Shown piece after piece: positions 36,031 through 47,000 of a DNA stretch of 64,000 bases. Each line of letters starts with the position of its first letter. The stretch's first letter is position 1. The notes under the pieces were generated by a model. That model saw only the letters and a list, made by a program, of their open reading frames with translations, was not told the origin of the DNA and ran no database searches. Source of the stretch: Spirochaetales bacterium (lineage in GTDB: Bacteria; Spirochaetota; Spirochaetia; SZUA-6; RPPD01); NCBI GenBank assembly GCA_016929065.1, contig JAFGJO010000043.1, positions 124,001 through 188,000 on the forward strand, given 5' to 3'. The position numbers and the translations under genes were made by a program.

Positions 36031-36275
36031 GGAGATATACATACCCCCCCCTTTTGTCTGCAGCCTTACAGCGGCCGAGCCATTTGGGTTCGGTATGACC
36101 GCAGTCACTGCAGACAAATATTTTTTTCTGCCATTTCGTTATATTATATAGAAGATTTTGATTCCAGGCAGCAAGATGTCATTGGCAATAGTATCCTTGC
36201 TTTTCGGGTATTGTGCATAACGCGGAGTGAGGAAAAAGCTGCGTTGAAAAATATGTCTGTTATATCAGATCATGC

Positions 36276-37361
36276 TTATTGGTTTTCAGTGTTTTCCGGG
36301 GATTTTTGTTCCAGCCTGAAATAAATGTCAACTCTCCGTTGTCCGGGCCAGAATTCCTTTTCACGCAGTTCGCGTTTGCCAATCATATCCGTGCTGGATG
36401 AAATAATATCTTCCGGTATTCCGGCTTCCCCCAGAACGCGCTTTGCCGCAGCAATCCGCATGTGGACAAGAAGGTCATATCCGGTCTCCTCGCCTATCGG
36501 CACGGCAAATCCTTCCAGCGTGATTACGATTTTTTGTGCGGGGTATTTTTCCTGAAGCGCGGAAATGGTTTCTTTTATGGTGTCGGCGCCTGAGAGAATG
36601 GCGTCCGTATCCTTGTGGAAATAAAGGGTTCCGATCAGGACCGGGCGAAGAGTGGAGAGTTCAATATTTGTGCGGTATGAAGGTGTGTCTGGCGTGACCG
36701 GCGTATTCACCACAGGCAGGTCCGTCGGTTGATTTGTGGGTTCTGTCGGCGTGCGGGTTTTTTCACCGAATGAAAAAATCAGGCCCATGTTGACGGAAAT
36801 CACCGGGATGACGATATCCTGCGCAAAGAAGGCGGTACCCTGAAGCAAAACCTGTATTCCCAGTAAATCCATGAGCGGCCAGACTATCCGCAGATTAACC
36901 GACACGTGCGGGGAGATAAAGGGAAAGTCTGATCCCTCTCCGGTTGCCAGGGCAAAGATGTTGTTCTGCACATTGGTGAGAAACACCTGTGAGCTGCCTG
37001 CCTGAATTCCGGGTTCTATTGTAAGCCATGTCAGATCAAATGCCCAGAACGAGTACAGGGAGAGCTGGTAATAATCATACGTGTCCGCGCCGGTGTCCGG
37101 AAACAGGATTTTGCCGTACCTTATGTCGGCGCCAAAACCCAGTCCTTGCCATACTGAATAATCCGCTGAGAGTCCGAAGACATATCCGGGATTTGCCCGA
37201 AATACCCCGGTTCCCAGGCCGATTTGTTCCCCTATGTCGGCGACAGTGGGGATGGCCACACCGCCGTCAGCCCCGATACGCATCTGGGCCGACAACGCAT
37301 GCATGCAGATAAAAAAAAGAATGCAGGCAACAACGCGCAGGAGAACGGCTGTCTTTCCCAT
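36276..37361 (-). CDS. OmpA-like outer-membrane protein
   Basis: A 361-residue protein: a signal peptide (ILFFICMHALSAQ), an N-terminal beta-barrel-like region (GADGGVAIPTVADIG, FGADIRYGKILFP, VNLRIVWPLMDLLGIQVLLQG), a Thr/Pro-rich linker (TRTPTEPTNQPTD) and a C-terminal OmpA-type domain (IGTLYFHKDTDAI, YPAQKIVITLEGFA, RIAAAKRVLGEAGI, PGQRRVDIYF). The OmpA domain should bind peptidoglycan. It starts 6 nt after the large beta-helix lipoprotein gene and probably is cotranscribed with it, giving a surface protein and its wall anchor. Confidence 0.85.
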   Translation of the reverse strand: MGKTAVLLRVVACILFFICMHALSAQMRIGADGGVAIPTVADIGEQIGLGTGVFRANPGYVFGLSADYSVWQGLGFGADIRYGKILFPDTGADTYDYYQLSLYSFWAFDLTWLTIEPGIQAGSSQVFLTNVQNNIFALATGEGSDFPFISPHVSVNLRIVWPLMDLLGIQVLLQGTAFFAQDIVIPVISVNMGLIFSFGEKTRTPTEPTNQPTDLPVVNTPVTPDTPSYRTNIELSTLRPVLIGTLYFHKDTDAILSGADTIKETISALQEKYPAQKIVITLEGFAVPIGEETGYDLLVHMRIAAAKRVLGEAGIPEDIISSSTDMIGKRELREKEFWPGQRRVDIYFRLEQKSPENTENQ

Positions 37362-37367
37362 AATAGC

Positions 37368-40040
37368 CTACCGGATCGTGTTCCACGTTAAAACCCACCA
37401 ATAACCGACGTCATCCCCTGCAGAACTCCTGGAAAACGAGCATGATGAAATATCAGGCAAGGTTAACTGCCAGAAGTCCATCACCAGATGGTGGCCGTAA
37501 TAGTAGCTTGTAGACGGGTCTGCGACCCCGCACTGGTTGCCCATAAAATCCAATCTCTGGAGGGTAATGTGCGTGCTTTGAAGCAGTGTCAACCCGCCGC
37601 CGCTTTCCGGGCAGAGCCAGCCTGAGGAGTAGTTGTCCCTCTCAACACGGTTTGCGTCAAATGTGGAATCAAAGAAGTTGACCCAATCCGCACCATAACA
37701 GACAACCGCCCCGCCGCGTCCCGCGGCAATGTTTTCACGGAAAAGGCAGCGGGAAATGGTGATACGGAATGATCCATAATCAAGGTCAATCGCCCCGCCC
37801 CCGAATGTCCATGCCCTGTTCCTGAAAAACTGACAGTTGCTTATCAACATGTATTGTGCGTTGATCGCGGCAATAGCCCCCCCGCCGAGAAAGCTTGAGT
37901 TTTCAACAAAGATGCATTCATCAACCAGAATCTGCTGGCAGTTTATGACAACGATTCCGCCGCCCCGCACGGTGATGTTGTCGTTGAATTGAAACCTGGT
38001 GTGTGTCACCGTGAGATTTTGACAATGGTCAAAGTGGAGCGCTCCGCCACGGATTGAATCGTAGATTCCAGTGGTGTGAGAAAACAGGCATTGGTCAACA
38101 ACGATGTCTTCAGCATTTTCCGCCTTCAGACCTCCGTTAAAGTTGTACTCAAACCCGCAGTTGGTGATGCGGATATGCGCGGCCGTGATGAGCACCGCGG
38201 TCTGCCGTGCGTGGAAAAAGGAAACTCCGTCAAGCATGACATTGTCACCGGTAATGGCAAACAGATGATTGTTATTTTCTTCATAGGTGGCGGGTTCGAT
38301 CGGATCCGTCACATCGTCTTTGGCTATGTCGCCGTTGATGACTGTTGGATATTGCGTGGAGTCACGCATATCCGGATCTCCCGGGTCTCCGCAAAAACCG
38401 CCCAGAATGGTGGTGTAAGACGGCACCGTGAATGTGTCTGTTACTGCAGGGCCCGGCGAATACACCCCTTGCTTCATGCGGATTTCAACCGGATTGATTG
38501 ACTGCGATGCCCAGGAAAGTGCATCCCCAAGTGCTGCGGGGTCAGCCCAGTCCTGTCCGCTTCCGCCTGCCCCGGGGGCGACATGCACCGGATTGGGGAT
38601 CGCTACCCCCTGTGTGTTCACCACGACAAGCGTGTATTCCGTGACATGGACAGCGTCAGCCGCACGCACGGTCAAGACACAGGATTCCTGTGTGATCTGT
38701 CCCGTGGAAGCAGAAAGGGCGTTTTCCAGGATTGCGCCGGGGGAGACCGCATAGGTAAAGGAGAGCGTATCCCATGGTTCCTGTACATACACCACGATCC
38801 TGAAAGCGGCACGGTTGAAAGAAACAAGCGGTTCAGTCTGCAATCCGGGATTTGACCCTGCGGGAAAGCTGATGTCCAGAAGTTCGCACGCCCAGCGGTT
38901 TTCAGAAAGATGCACCGTGTAATCACGGCTTGAGGTCCCGTCGCTTGAGGTCACGGTCAGGACAAGGTCTGTGGTCATGTCAACCGGTGTCACTCCGCTT
39001 TCAAAAGGTGCTGCTCCAACAAAAATCGAGGCGTTCTCGCTGATATTTACACGCGCCGTAAGCGCCGATACGTCTGTGCCAAAGGGGTACTCCGCGGTCA
39101 GGGTCTGTCCGTCTGAGGCAAAAATCGGGTGTATAGCATGCAAAAGACCGGGATTGTCCTCTGTGTAAAAACCAATCTCGTAAAGCGAGCATCCTGAAGG
39201 CCCCTGCACGAGCCGCATGATATAGTCCTGGGAGAAGTAGCCGTTTCTGGAGGTTACCCTGACCGGCACATCCGCGGAAAAATCCACCAGGCCTCCGTTT
39301 TCAGGCTGAAAGGGCGCGCCCGCCACCTGCATGGCAGCGCCTTCCGGAATGATAAAATACGGATAGAGAAGCGGATTGCTTTCGGCCGGCAGAACCCCGG
39401 AGATGACATGGGATGCCATGTCAATCTGCGGATAGATGGTTGTGCTGATCCGGCCGATATTCCGGTATTCCGGGATGGTCACGGCAATGATGTCGGTGGA
39501 GGATTCATCCATGCTGGACAGGACAATCCGGTATTGGTTTACTGTCTGGCCTGAACCTGAAAGCACGAGATAATTGAAGGAATTGGATCCGCCTGCGGCA
39601 ATTGTCACCGCGGGGAATGGGGGAAACACGACCTTTTGCCCGGCATCAACCGCTTCATACAGCTCCTGGACGAAGAGGTTCCCCCGGTCATTGGAGAAGA
39701 TAAAGCTCTGGGTGTTGATGGCCAGATGGGGGTTTTGCTGAAGAAATGAAAGCGCATACTCAGCTGTCAGGGGAAAGATCCTGGCTCCGCTTGACAGGCT
39801 GAATGAGGGAATCACGGTATGGTACATGGGCAGATTGCCCTCTGCCACCAGTACAATCAGATTCTGATTATCGTCCCGGTATTCACGGGCAACATCCAGG
39901 CCGAAGTCCGCGGAGTAAAGCAGCGCTTCATTGCCGGGTGCAAGCATTTCTGCTACGTCCGGCAGAAACGGCCCCTGGCAGGCTGACAGGAGGATCAGTC
40001 CGCATGCGATGAAGGGTATTTGTGCCAGCTGTCTTTTCAT
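37368..40040 (-). CDS. Large lipoprotein with DUF5018-like domains and a parallel beta-helix
   Basis: An 890-residue lipoprotein (LILLSAC). About 150-500 holds at least two DUF5018-like sandwiches (LYEIGFYTEDNPGLL...SSDGTSSRDYTVHL; LLDISFPAGSNPGL...). A linker with DWADPAALGDALSWA leads into a right-handed beta-helix from about residue 530 on. Its coils show polymorphic-outer-membrane-protein-like motifs (GGALHF, NDNITVRGGGI, LGGGAIAA, FGGGAIDL, GRGGAVVC). Such helices bind or cleave polysaccharides, but no catalytic residues are identified. I use ATG 40040. It lacks a ribosome-binding site, and its promoter ends 7 nt upstream. Confidence 0.8.
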   Translation of the reverse strand: MKRQLAQIPFIACGLILLSACQGPFLPDVAEMLAPGNEALLYSADFGLDVAREYRDDNQNLIVLVAEGNLPMYHTVIPSFSLSSGARIFPLTAEYALSFLQQNPHLAINTQSFIFSNDRGNLFVQELYEAVDAGQKVVFPPFPAVTIAAGGSNSFNYLVLSGSGQTVNQYRIVLSSMDESSTDIIAVTIPEYRNIGRISTTIYPQIDMASHVISGVLPAESNPLLYPYFIIPEGAAMQVAGAPFQPENGGLVDFSADVPVRVTSRNGYFSQDYIMRLVQGPSGCSLYEIGFYTEDNPGLLHAIHPIFASDGQTLTAEYPFGTDVSALTARVNISENASIFVGAAPFESGVTPVDMTTDLVLTVTSSDGTSSRDYTVHLSENRWACELLDISFPAGSNPGLQTEPLVSFNRAAFRIVVYVQEPWDTLSFTYAVSPGAILENALSASTGQITQESCVLTVRAADAVHVTEYTLVVVNTQGVAIPNPVHVAPGAGGSGQDWADPAALGDALSWASQSINPVEIRMKQGVYSPGPAVTDTFTVPSYTTILGGFCGDPGDPDMRDSTQYPTVINGDIAKDDVTDPIEPATYEENNNHLFAITGDNVMLDGVSFFHARQTAVLITAAHIRITNCGFEYNFNGGLKAENAEDIVVDQCLFSHTTGIYDSIRGGALHFDHCQNLTVTHTRFQFNDNITVRGGGIVVINCQQILVDECIFVENSSFLGGGAIAAINAQYMLISNCQFFRNRAWTFGGGAIDLDYGSFRITISRCLFRENIAAGRGGAVVCYGADWVNFFDSTFDANRVERDNYSSGWLCPESGGGLTLLQSTHITLQRLDFMGNQCGVADPSTSYYYGHHLVMDFWQLTLPDISSCSFSRSSAGDDVGYWWVLTWNTIR

Positions 40041-40047
40041 AAATACC

Positions 40048-40097
40048 ATTTTATCACACATCCGGGATGGTTTCCAGAATAAACCAACCTTTTTTTT
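40048..40097 (-). promoter_or_regulatory. Promoter with upstream element, beta-helix lipoprotein
   Basis: Minus strand: a run of eight A, then GGTTGGTTTATTC, -35 TGGAAA, 17-nt spacer, TAAAAT (extended, TGA before it). Its upstream part matches that of the 54429 lipoprotein promoter. The -10 ends 7 nt before the ATG. The rest of the gap 40098-40540 holds no accepted gene. Confidence 0.6.
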
Positions 40098-40540
40098 CTG
40101 ATTATTGGCGATGACCCGTGGAGGGACAAGACCCCCGGTTACAATACAGGATATGATTCTGAGGATATGCTGTTCGCAATCACGATTGACAGGCATAATT
40201 GTTCCGGAAAAGGAGAGAGGGTGTCAATAACGGAAGATAGTTTCACCAGTATGCGCGACCGGTCATGGCATAAATTGCCGATATTGACTTTTTCCAGTCA
40301 GACCGTTTTTGTTTCTGCATGTACCGCAGCACAACCTCGCTGGGATTTTGCTGCATGCTTCCTTTTTATGTCGTACGTCAGAGTGTCCGGCCGGTTGGAA
40401 ACTGTTTCGGTGCATCTTCCTCTCTCCGGAGGCGGTCCACAACAAGCCTGACAACGCGTCCAGAGTCACTGCCCTGTCCGGTTGCACAGACTAATCGCCT
40501 TTGTCGCCGTACACTCGATACTGGGCCTCCCCGTATGCTA

Positions 40541-42001
40541 TCAAGCCTTTTTGTCTTTCCTTTTGATTTTTCGGATCAGATTCCTTGCGTGCGCCATGCA
40601 CATCGGCACTCCACCGCCGGGGAAAATCCATTGGCCGGTCATCCAAAAGTTGCGTAAACCCGGAAGCGACGTCGGCAGGTTTTTCCCAAAAAGTTTCACT
40701 GTGGGAATCCAGCCTTCGTAGGAAGCCCTCCAGTTTCCGGTGTATCGTTCCCAGGTGACAGGGGTTGCAATATCCGTCACCTCAATCTGTTTTTTTATCC
40801 CGGGAAACTTGCTTTCCAGAATGTCAATCCATTGCAAAAGGATTTGTTTCTTCATTGTGCTGTACTCGGCTGGCTTTTTGTAAAGCCTGGCCCAGTAATC
40901 ATAGTCGGTTTCTATCTGCATGGAAACCACGCTTTTTCCCTTCGGCGCAAAGGACGGATCCATGGCGTAATGGGCAAAATGAAACCATGAGACTTCCCTG
41001 TTGCATACGTTCACCGGTTTTTCAAGTTTGATATTATTGAGTTCAACCTCTCTGGAAAAATCACGGCGAACACCCAGGCTTATGCAGATGAGGGGCGGCC
41101 ACAGGCTTGGATTTTCATACATGAATCTGATTCGCCTTGTGAGATAACCTCCTCCCAGCATGGTGAAAAGAGTGAAGTGCCCGTCACATGCAGAAACAAT
41201 AATGTCTGCGGAAACGAATGAATTGTCTTCCAGAACAATTCCCTTTGTACTGTTGTTTTCTATTGCTATTTTCACGACCTTTTTTTTGTAATGTATTGTC
41301 CCGCCGAGATCCAGGTATTTTTTCTCAATTTGCTTTGCAAAATTGAGTGAACCTCCAAGAGGATACCCTCCCTCCTGTTTCTGGAAAAATGCAAGCGGCA
41401 TGATGACAAAAAGGGCAGGCAATCCCCTTACCGGGAACATCTGATGGAGGGTTTCTACAAGTTCAGGATTCCTGAACATTTTTCTGAAATACTCCTGTGA
41501 TGTCATGCCTTTCAATTTCATGAATGATGGAATGAACGGCAGCAGTTTGATGAATGACAAAGGAGAAAAATTTCCAAAGTCGGTGTTCATTGGCGGATCA
41601 AACTTTGCGTAGAAACGAACAAGACGAAACATTTTGTGCAACGCCCTTTTTTCTTCCGGGAAATGCCGGACAAGTTCTGCTTCCAGTTTGTCGATATCCG
41701 TGTATACAATAATCGTCTTATTTCCAAAAGAAATCTTTCGAAAACGTTTCGTGTAATGGAATACTGTCTTGTCTGCTATTCCCAGCTCCCTGAAAATCGG
41801 GTACAGACTTGTGGATTTATTAGAACCTAACACCCAGTGAAGGCAATGATCGAACAGGTAATTGCCGCGCTTCCAGGAAGTGCAGACCCCTCCCGGCTGG
41901 GAATGCATTTCATATACCGCAGATGAATAGCCGTTCAACTGCGCATAACAGCCCGTGGACAATCCCGAGATACCCGCACCAACAATCACCATTTTTTTCA
42001 T
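40541..42001 (-). CDS. Phytoene-desaturase-like NAD(P)/FAD-dependent oxidoreductase
   Basis: A 486-residue flavoprotein of the CrtI/NAD(P)-binding amine-oxidase-like class. N-terminal FAD motif: KKMVIVGAGISGLSTGCYAQ followed by YEMHSQPGGVCTSW. The C-terminal FAD motif is MTGQWIFPGGGVPMCMAHARN, as in CrtI and retinol saturase-like proteins. Known substrates include carotenoids and polyunsaturated lipids; without neighbours from a carotenoid pathway the substrate is open. Start: ATG 42001. The nearest GGA is 15 nt away, so the ribosome-binding site is weak. A second start cannot be excluded. Confidence 0.85.
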   Translation of the reverse strand: MKKMVIVGAGISGLSTGCYAQLNGYSSAVYEMHSQPGGVCTSWKRGNYLFDHCLHWVLGSNKSTSLYPIFRELGIADKTVFHYTKRFRKISFGNKTIIVYTDIDKLEAELVRHFPEEKRALHKMFRLVRFYAKFDPPMNTDFGNFSPLSFIKLLPFIPSFMKLKGMTSQEYFRKMFRNPELVETLHQMFPVRGLPALFVIMPLAFFQKQEGGYPLGGSLNFAKQIEKKYLDLGGTIHYKKKVVKIAIENNSTKGIVLEDNSFVSADIIVSACDGHFTLFTMLGGGYLTRRIRFMYENPSLWPPLICISLGVRRDFSREVELNNIKLEKPVNVCNREVSWFHFAHYAMDPSFAPKGKSVVSMQIETDYDYWARLYKKPAEYSTMKKQILLQWIDILESKFPGIKKQIEVTDIATPVTWERYTGNWRASYEGWIPTVKLFGKNLPTSLPGLRNFWMTGQWIFPGGGVPMCMAHARNLIRKIKRKDKKA

Positions 42002-42437
42002 ATGAACACGATATCCTTTCCTGGAACCCGTACCTGCGGTTGACAGACGGTCGGCCCTTCTTTCTGTACTATATCAAAAGAAAAATGGACGGGCAACAGC
42101 AGCTCACCGGGGATAAAATTATTCCCGCAGGAAAGAGCAGCCGCACACATGCAAGGATGTACACGAGTGTGTGAAGATAAAGGATACAAGGCAGCAGAAA
42201 TATGCAAAATTAATCCCTGATCACCGAGACAAGATTTTTCACCAATTGAATGACTTGATATTCAGCATGCCATATGCTAAAGTAGAAGTCAATTATTTCA
42301 TCGTGTTGAAATATGTCCAGAATCAGCGGTAGCCTGCGGAAAAAGATCCAAAATCAGCGATTCTTGCCGCACACCTGGTTTTGGTATTTGATATGATCTG
42401 TATCATTACTCATACAATCTTGTGAAGGAGAAGAAGG
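42002..42437. other. 436-nt intergenic region with a short direct repeat
   Basis: Between the oxidoreductase and the kelch lipoprotein I see no gene. CCAGAATCAGCGG and CCAAAATCAGCGA form an imperfect direct repeat about 33 nt apart near 42310-42360, which could be a binding site. Confidence 0.35.
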
Positions 42438-43718
42438 ATGAATCATTTTTCCGCACTGATTTTGATATTTTCAATATCTGTTTTTTATGCATGTGATCAA
42501 AGTATCAATGTGCAAACAGAAATTGTGGACCCACCCTCATTCGATCACACAACCGGTAAATATGCAGACCCATTCGACCTTGTCATTTCACATACCGACC
42601 CTTCGGTTCAGATATGGTACACGATAGACGGTACCAATCCGGTTGCCGGAGAAGACTATCTTTTTGATGCCGGGACCCCTATCGCGATAAGTGATACAAC
42701 CGAGGTGAGGGCTGTAGCGACAAAAACAGGATTACAGCCTTCGCAGACAGTACAGCGGAATTTTACCTTTCCCTGGAAAAAACTGGCAAATCTTCCCCAG
42801 GCAAGAACTTCAGCGGTTGTAGCGCTGATTTCCGGGATGGTGTATGTCGCAGGTGGGCTTGGTGATGATGGTTCATCAGGTTACGAAGCAAAGGACACCC
42901 TGTATCGTTATAACACTGCATTGGATTCATGGGAACAACTCGAGAGCATGCCCGGCGCAAGGTATGACGCGGCAGGTGGATTACTTGGCGGAAAATTGTA
43001 TGTCATTGGCGGGTCGTACATAGATTCCACGCCGACAACTGTCATGACCAGTACTGTCTATGTGTATGATCCATCCACAACTCACTGGAGTACCGATTCT
43101 GCCCACCCGCTCTCTTCGAGTATCCATGCACCTTCTGCTGCCACAAGTGCATCCGCGATCTGGGTCTCAGGCGGTTACGCAACCGGTTGGGTAACCCAAA
43201 GCACAATCACACTGTGGGATCCGACAAACGGCGCGGTTGCAGCTGCTACATCTCTTCCAGCCGCCCTTGCTGGCAGCTCCACTCTTGTCTATGGCGATTT
43301 CCTTTATGTATTTGGTGGTGAGGATACCTCCATGTTATCCAGAACAGTAAGAAAATTCGATATGGTTGGTGCCGGCGGATGGACAACTTGTTCCAACATC
43401 AACACTGTTTTATACAGCGGGACCAATGTAGATCTGGGGTCCCGGTTCGCATGGGCAGAAACAGGGGATTCGGTGTACCTGTTTGGCGGATATCACAACA
43501 TGACTCCGGCTACCAACATCGTGAGAAAATACAATATTTCCGGAGATACCTGGACGACAGCGACACGACTGCCCTCAGATCAATTCAGGGCATCAGCCGG
43601 TGCGGTCTCACTCTCTGACGGGACGATTATCGTCGTTGGCGGACAGGGCGGGTTCCAATATGATTCTTCACTTTACCGCAATACCGTATATCGTTATTAC
43701 CCGTTGTTGGACAACTAG
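42438..43718 (+). CDS. Kelch-repeat lipoprotein with chitobiase C-terminal-like domain
   Basis: A 426-residue lipoprotein (ISVFYAC). Residues of about 30-110 form a chitobiase/beta-hexosaminidase C-terminal-type sandwich (DPFDLVISHTDPSVQIWYTIDGTNPV, VRAVATKTGLQPS). The remaining part is a kelch propeller with repeated GG motifs: VYVAGGLG, LYVIGGSY, IWVSGGYA, LYVFGGED, VYLFGGYH and IIVVGGQG, about six blades. It probably binds a glycan or protein at the surface. Start: ATG after AAGGAGAAGAAGG. Confidence 0.85.
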   Translation: MNHFSALILIFSISVFYACDQSINVQTEIVDPPSFDHTTGKYADPFDLVISHTDPSVQIWYTIDGTNPVAGEDYLFDAGTPIAISDTTEVRAVATKTGLQPSQTVQRNFTFPWKKLANLPQARTSAVVALISGMVYVAGGLGDDGSSGYEAKDTLYRYNTALDSWEQLESMPGARYDAAGGLLGGKLYVIGGSYIDSTPTTVMTSTVYVYDPSTTHWSTDSAHPLSSSIHAPSAATSASAIWVSGGYATGWVTQSTITLWDPTNGAVAAATSLPAALAGSSTLVYGDFLYVFGGEDTSMLSRTVRKFDMVGAGGWTTCSNINTVLYSGTNVDLGSRFAWAETGDSVYLFGGYHNMTPATNIVRKYNISGDTWTTATRLPSDQFRASAGAVSLSDGTIIVVGGQGGFQYDSSLYRNTVYRYYPLLDN

Positions 43719-43912
43719 GAAACCGGTTTCCTGAATGATTAAAAATCACAAATAACACCCCAGGCTTTGCGCCCGGTGGGTGGTCTACTCTGCCATGGCC
43801 ATTCATTTATTTCCGAACAGGCGGATGATCACCGGATCTTTCGACCGCAGAAAGGGCCGGTATGGAGCGGTATCGCGGGCAGGGTTGGAGAAAAAATAGA
43901 ACACTATACACC

Positions 43913-43975
43913 ACGGATTGCGCTGATTAACGCTGATGGAAGAAGATGGACAGGGCTAAGCACGAATTGGCGCGA
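43913..43975 (+). repeat. Degenerate dispersed intergenic repeat (copy 2)
   Basis: A GGATTGCGCTGATTAACGCT core, followed by GATGG and GAATTGGCGCGAATGG, in the 309-nt gap before hsdR. It resembles the minus-strand segment at 9395-9447. No gene is accepted in the gap. Confidence 0.35.
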
Positions 43976-44027
43976 ATGGGGAAAGGGAGTCCCGGAAAAG
44001 CCAAAGTTCCATACAAAAATATACTTC

Positions 44028-47000
44028 TCACGCCACCGTGTCAGTATAAATGCTCTTCCCGGCACCATAGTATGCTTCATACACATGCTGATATACCGCT
44101 ACATATTTTTCTTCATAAAGCACCTTAGAATAAACGGCCTCAGGCAAGTCCTTGTCCAGGATTTTCCCAATGGTCACCTGAACTTCAGCACGGGATTGCT
44201 GGCGTTTGCGCCAGTCCAGTACCAGCTTACCCTCTTTTAGTGTAGCGAGCAGTTCCCTGGCCGCGGCCTTTACCTTGCTGCGGTCTTTGCTGCTCATTTC
44301 TATATGAGGTTTGGTGAGTATGTCAAAAAGCGCGAGCTCTTCATCATTCAGGTGTTCCTTCACCCCGCGCTGTTCCTCTTCGTCAAGCGAAGACGCGAAT
44401 TCTTTAAGCCGCTCAAAGAACTCTTCTGCATTCAGAGTCCCTGCATTATATTCTTCGATCATCTTCTGGAACTTTTCCATAAAATCCATACGCGAGCGAT
44501 TCAATTTCACCATCGCCGAAAGCTTATTGGAAACGGTATATTTCAATCTTTCATTGATGGTATGCCTGCGGTTCTGCTTGAACTTTTCCGAAAGTTTGTC
44601 AAAGTCGATGGCGCTCAAATCAAGCCAGGGTTCGTCATCCGGATCATTCGCCCTGCGGATGATATAACCCTCTGTGGCGATTGACCTGTCCAGGAGCTTT
44701 TCAACATCTCCCATAACCTGCGATATGTCGGGCACCGGGGATAGAGAGCGTATCTCATGCGCAATTGCCTGTATGGGAGCGAGTTCTTTTGAAAACTCGT
44801 GTGCTGACTGGTCAGGCAATACCGCCTTGTAGAAGCGAATGCAGGCATTGGCAAGGTCTAAGAAACGGCGCTTGCTGTCATCGCTTGATACGAGCATTTC
44901 CGTCGCGTCTTTCATCAGGGCGACACGCTCAAAGCCGGACGCAGCGTCAATCGCCGCAAGGTCAACTTTGTTTTCAGCACACAGTTCCTTTGTTTCTTCC
45001 AGCGTTTCCCGCAATGCGGCGAGAAGCGCCGACTTGTCCTCCACTGGTTTGTCGCCCCCAATGCCCTCGCCGTAGATGGCGAGCGCCTTTTCCAGGTTGC
45101 GGAACACGCCGACGTAATCGACGATAAGGCCGCTCACCTTGCCCGGGAACACCCTGTTGGCGCGGGCGATTGTCTGCATCAGGGTGTGGTTGCGCATGGG
45201 CTTGTCCAGGTAGAGCGTTGAACAGACAGGCACGTCAAAACCGGTCATCCACATGGCGCAGACAAATACCAGCCTGAACGGGTCTTGCGGGTCCTTAAAC
45301 TTCTTCTCAAGGTCCTCTTCCACCATGCGCTTGCGGTGGACTTTGATGTCAATGCCCTTTTCTTTCAGATCGGCGATTTCGTTCTGGCTCTGCGAGACCA
45401 CCACAGCCATATCCGTTTCACGCATGTAATCGATAACTTTCCTGATATAGTCTTTGTCATCGGCATTTGCCGTTTCCAATTCCTTTTCCAAGACAGATAT
45501 TTTATCAATCCAGTGTTTTTTCACTTTTTCGTACATGCGGACTGCGGTGGCCTTGTCGATGCAGATCATCATAGCCTTGCCCTGATATCCACGGCCGGTG
45601 AAATGCGTGACCAGGTCTTTTGCTATCGCCTCAAGCCGGTCATCCCGCGTGATGAGATGATATTCTCTGGCGAACTCGCGCTCCAACCGCTTTTCCTGAT
45701 CCTCGTCCAGCTCAACCTCTTCAAGCAGACGCTCCATGTCCTCGTTTAAGTCCTTGTTTACAAGCTGAAGTTCGGGCGTGCGGTTCTCGTAATACAAAGG
45801 CACGGTCGCCTTGTCCAGAACGGACTGTTTGTAGTTATAAATGCTGATGTACTCTCCAAAAACCTGGCGGGTTTTTTCCTCTTCGCCGGATATCAGCGGG
45901 GTGCCGGTGAAGGCGAGGAACGCCGCTTTGGGAAGGGCCGTGCGCATATTGAGGGCGAGGGTGTCATACTGGCTGCGGTGCGCCTCGTCGGTGATGACGA
46001 TGATGTCGCTGCGGGACGAAAGCACAGGGTGTTTTTCACCGGGCGCAGTGCGGAACTTGTGGATCAGGGTGAATATATAGCGGTGGTCTTCGGCAAGAAG
46101 CTGCCGCAAATGCGCGGTGCTCTTGGCCTGGGCGCGGTTTTCAGTTACCACGCCCGCGGCAAGGAAATTGGTATAGATCTGGCGGTCGAGCTCCTGCCTG
46201 TCGGTGACCACGACAAAGGTCCAGTTGCCCGGGACCTTGCGGAGCACCTTCTGGGCGAAAAAGATCATGGATATACTTTTGCCGCTGCCTTGTGTGTGCC
46301 AGAAGACGCCGAGCTTGCCCGCGCGTTCACGGATGTCAGACAAAGCTTCCAGTGCGCTGTTCACGCCCAGATACTGGTGATTCTTGGAGACGAGCTTGAT
46401 CAATCCGCCGGTGACCTCCTGGTAAATGGTGAAGTTTTCAACAATATCAAGAAACCTCGCGGGCTGGCATGTGCCGCGGAGCATTGTCTCCAAAGAAACG
46501 CGTCCGTGTTCCTTCTCGCTACCGATCTTTTTCCATTCAAAGAAATGCTCCCAGCCCGAAGACATGCTCCCCATCCGGCTCTCGCGGCCGTTGGAGAGGA
46601 TGATGATCGCGTTGGGCCAAAAGACATGAGGAACCGTGTCCCGATAATCGCGCAGGTTGTCGTTGTACGCGGCCTCAAGTCTCTTGTGCGCGGCTTTGAG
46701 TTCCACGAACAACAGCGGAAGCCCGTTGACAAAACCGATAAGGTCTGCGCGGCGCGTGTACATCTCGCCGGTCACCCAGAACTGGGAGCAGACCAGAAAA
46801 TCATTGTTTAAGGCTTCATCCCAGTCAATGACCCGAACGGTAATAACGGTCTCACCGTCCCTTTCCCTGTCCGGCACGCGAACGCGAAAACCGTTCTTGA
46901 TGATATTGTAGACTTCCCGGTTCGCGGCGACCGCGCTCATGCGTGATCGGTCGCGAGTCAATTCATCGATGACCTGTGTGATCGCTTCTGCTGGTACATC

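Noticed and set aside
40475-40520. Third copy of the intergenic repeat
   Set aside because: Only about 25 nt align (GGCGACAAAGGCGATTA); too weak to call without a genome-wide profile.
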